A DNA stretch of 32,363 nucleotides from an uncultured Proteiniphilum sp. (lineage in GTDB: Bacteria > Bacteroidota > Bacteroidia > Bacteroidales > Dysgonomonadaceae). The notes under the pieces were generated by a model, which did not search any database, had not been told where the DNA came from, and saw only the letters and a program-made list of their open reading frames with translations. The DNA is taken from contig NZ_CALNAT010000237.1 in assembly GCF_937873925.1 (NCBI RefSeq), positions 1-32,363 on the forward strand. Direction: 5' to 3'. A program made the translations under genes and the position numbers. Shown piece after piece: positions 32,238 to 32,363 of the stretch (position 1 is the first letter of the stretch; each line of letters opens with the position of its first letter).

Positions 32238-32363
32238 TCAGCTGTCAATTTCCTCATAAAATGCATTGATCTCTTCCACCCTTTTGTCGAAATCGGAATG
32301 GTAAGGCAGGAATTTCACTCCTTTCTCATGAATGTATCGGATAATTTCAGGATCTACTTTTTC
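32238..32363 (-). CDS. Glycogen/starch synthase (GT5 catalytic region), C-terminal end
   Basis: Only the last 41 residues are seen: VDPEIIRYIHEKGVKFLPYH, then SDFDKRVEEINAFYEEIDS before the TGA at 32238-32240. This resembles the end of the short Bacteroidetes glycogen/starch synthase that lies upstream of a DUF4270 gene and next to panC. The assignment rests on that tail and on synteny, so it is provisional. The gene continues past the right edge. Confidence 0.55.
   Translation of the reverse strand, partial: EKVDPEIIRYIHEKGVKFLPYHSDFDKRVEEINAFYEEIDS

Overview
The window reads as chromosome of a Bacteroidales bacterium, plausibly close to Dysgonomonadaceae/Porphyromonadaceae (genus not resolved). 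Support: Bacteroidetes-style -7 boxes (TAnnTTTG) before several genes, a DUF4270 lipoprotein next to a glycogen/starch synthase, a long Bacteroidetes-type signal peptidase I between dapB and wbqC, a complete-looking menaquinone gene run, and Stealth/WbsX-type surface-polysaccharide genes.

Layout. (1) 1-547, minus: start of a 7TM-HD phosphohydrolase (PgpH-like). (2) 700-12790: a surface-polysaccharide locus between that gene and gltX. It holds two related GT4 genes, two Stealth-family phosphotransferases, an ADP-heptose operon (gmhA, gmhB, hldE) with a GT9 heptosyltransferase, a WbsX gene, another GT4, a capsule-synthesis (Caps_synth-like) transferase and a GT2. Two genes are broken: the first GT4 by a 22-nt deletion relative to its relative, and wbsX by one in-frame TAA. 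A roughly 60-bp promoter-like sequence occurs twice, at the left edge and again after wbsX. The hep-wbsX part is visibly more AT-rich than the flanking core genes. (3) 12992-17661, minus: gltX, then wbqC, lepB and dapB (transcribed dapB-lepB-wbqC). (4) 17697-25041, minus: menaquinone genes, transcribed menI(HAD fusion)-menF-menD-menB-menC-menE. (5) 25234-26247, minus: an NAD-dependent epimerase-type SDR. (6) 26437-30651, plus: rnr, queG, ruvB. (7) 30719-32363, minus: DUF4270 lipoprotein and the 3' end of a glycogen/starch synthase.

How they work together. GmhA, HldE and GmhB make ADP-D-glycero-beta-D-manno-heptose, which the GT9 enzyme can transfer; the other transferases would extend or decorate the glycan. 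MenF, MenD, MenC, MenE, MenB and MenI cover chorismate to DHNA except the MenH step; menA and the final methyltransferase are not here.

Most worth a second look: (a) a family of intergenic elements in three gaps, built from a 6-2-6 dyad whose two arms change together, followed by a CTTAACGAAA-like tail; (b) a Cof-type HAD phosphatase fused to a MenI thioesterase; (c) an A10 tract that splits the normal RNase R N-terminus from the rest in a different frame; (d) the decaying, duplicated polysaccharide locus. I did not find a CRISPR array, IS element, tRNA or rRNA.
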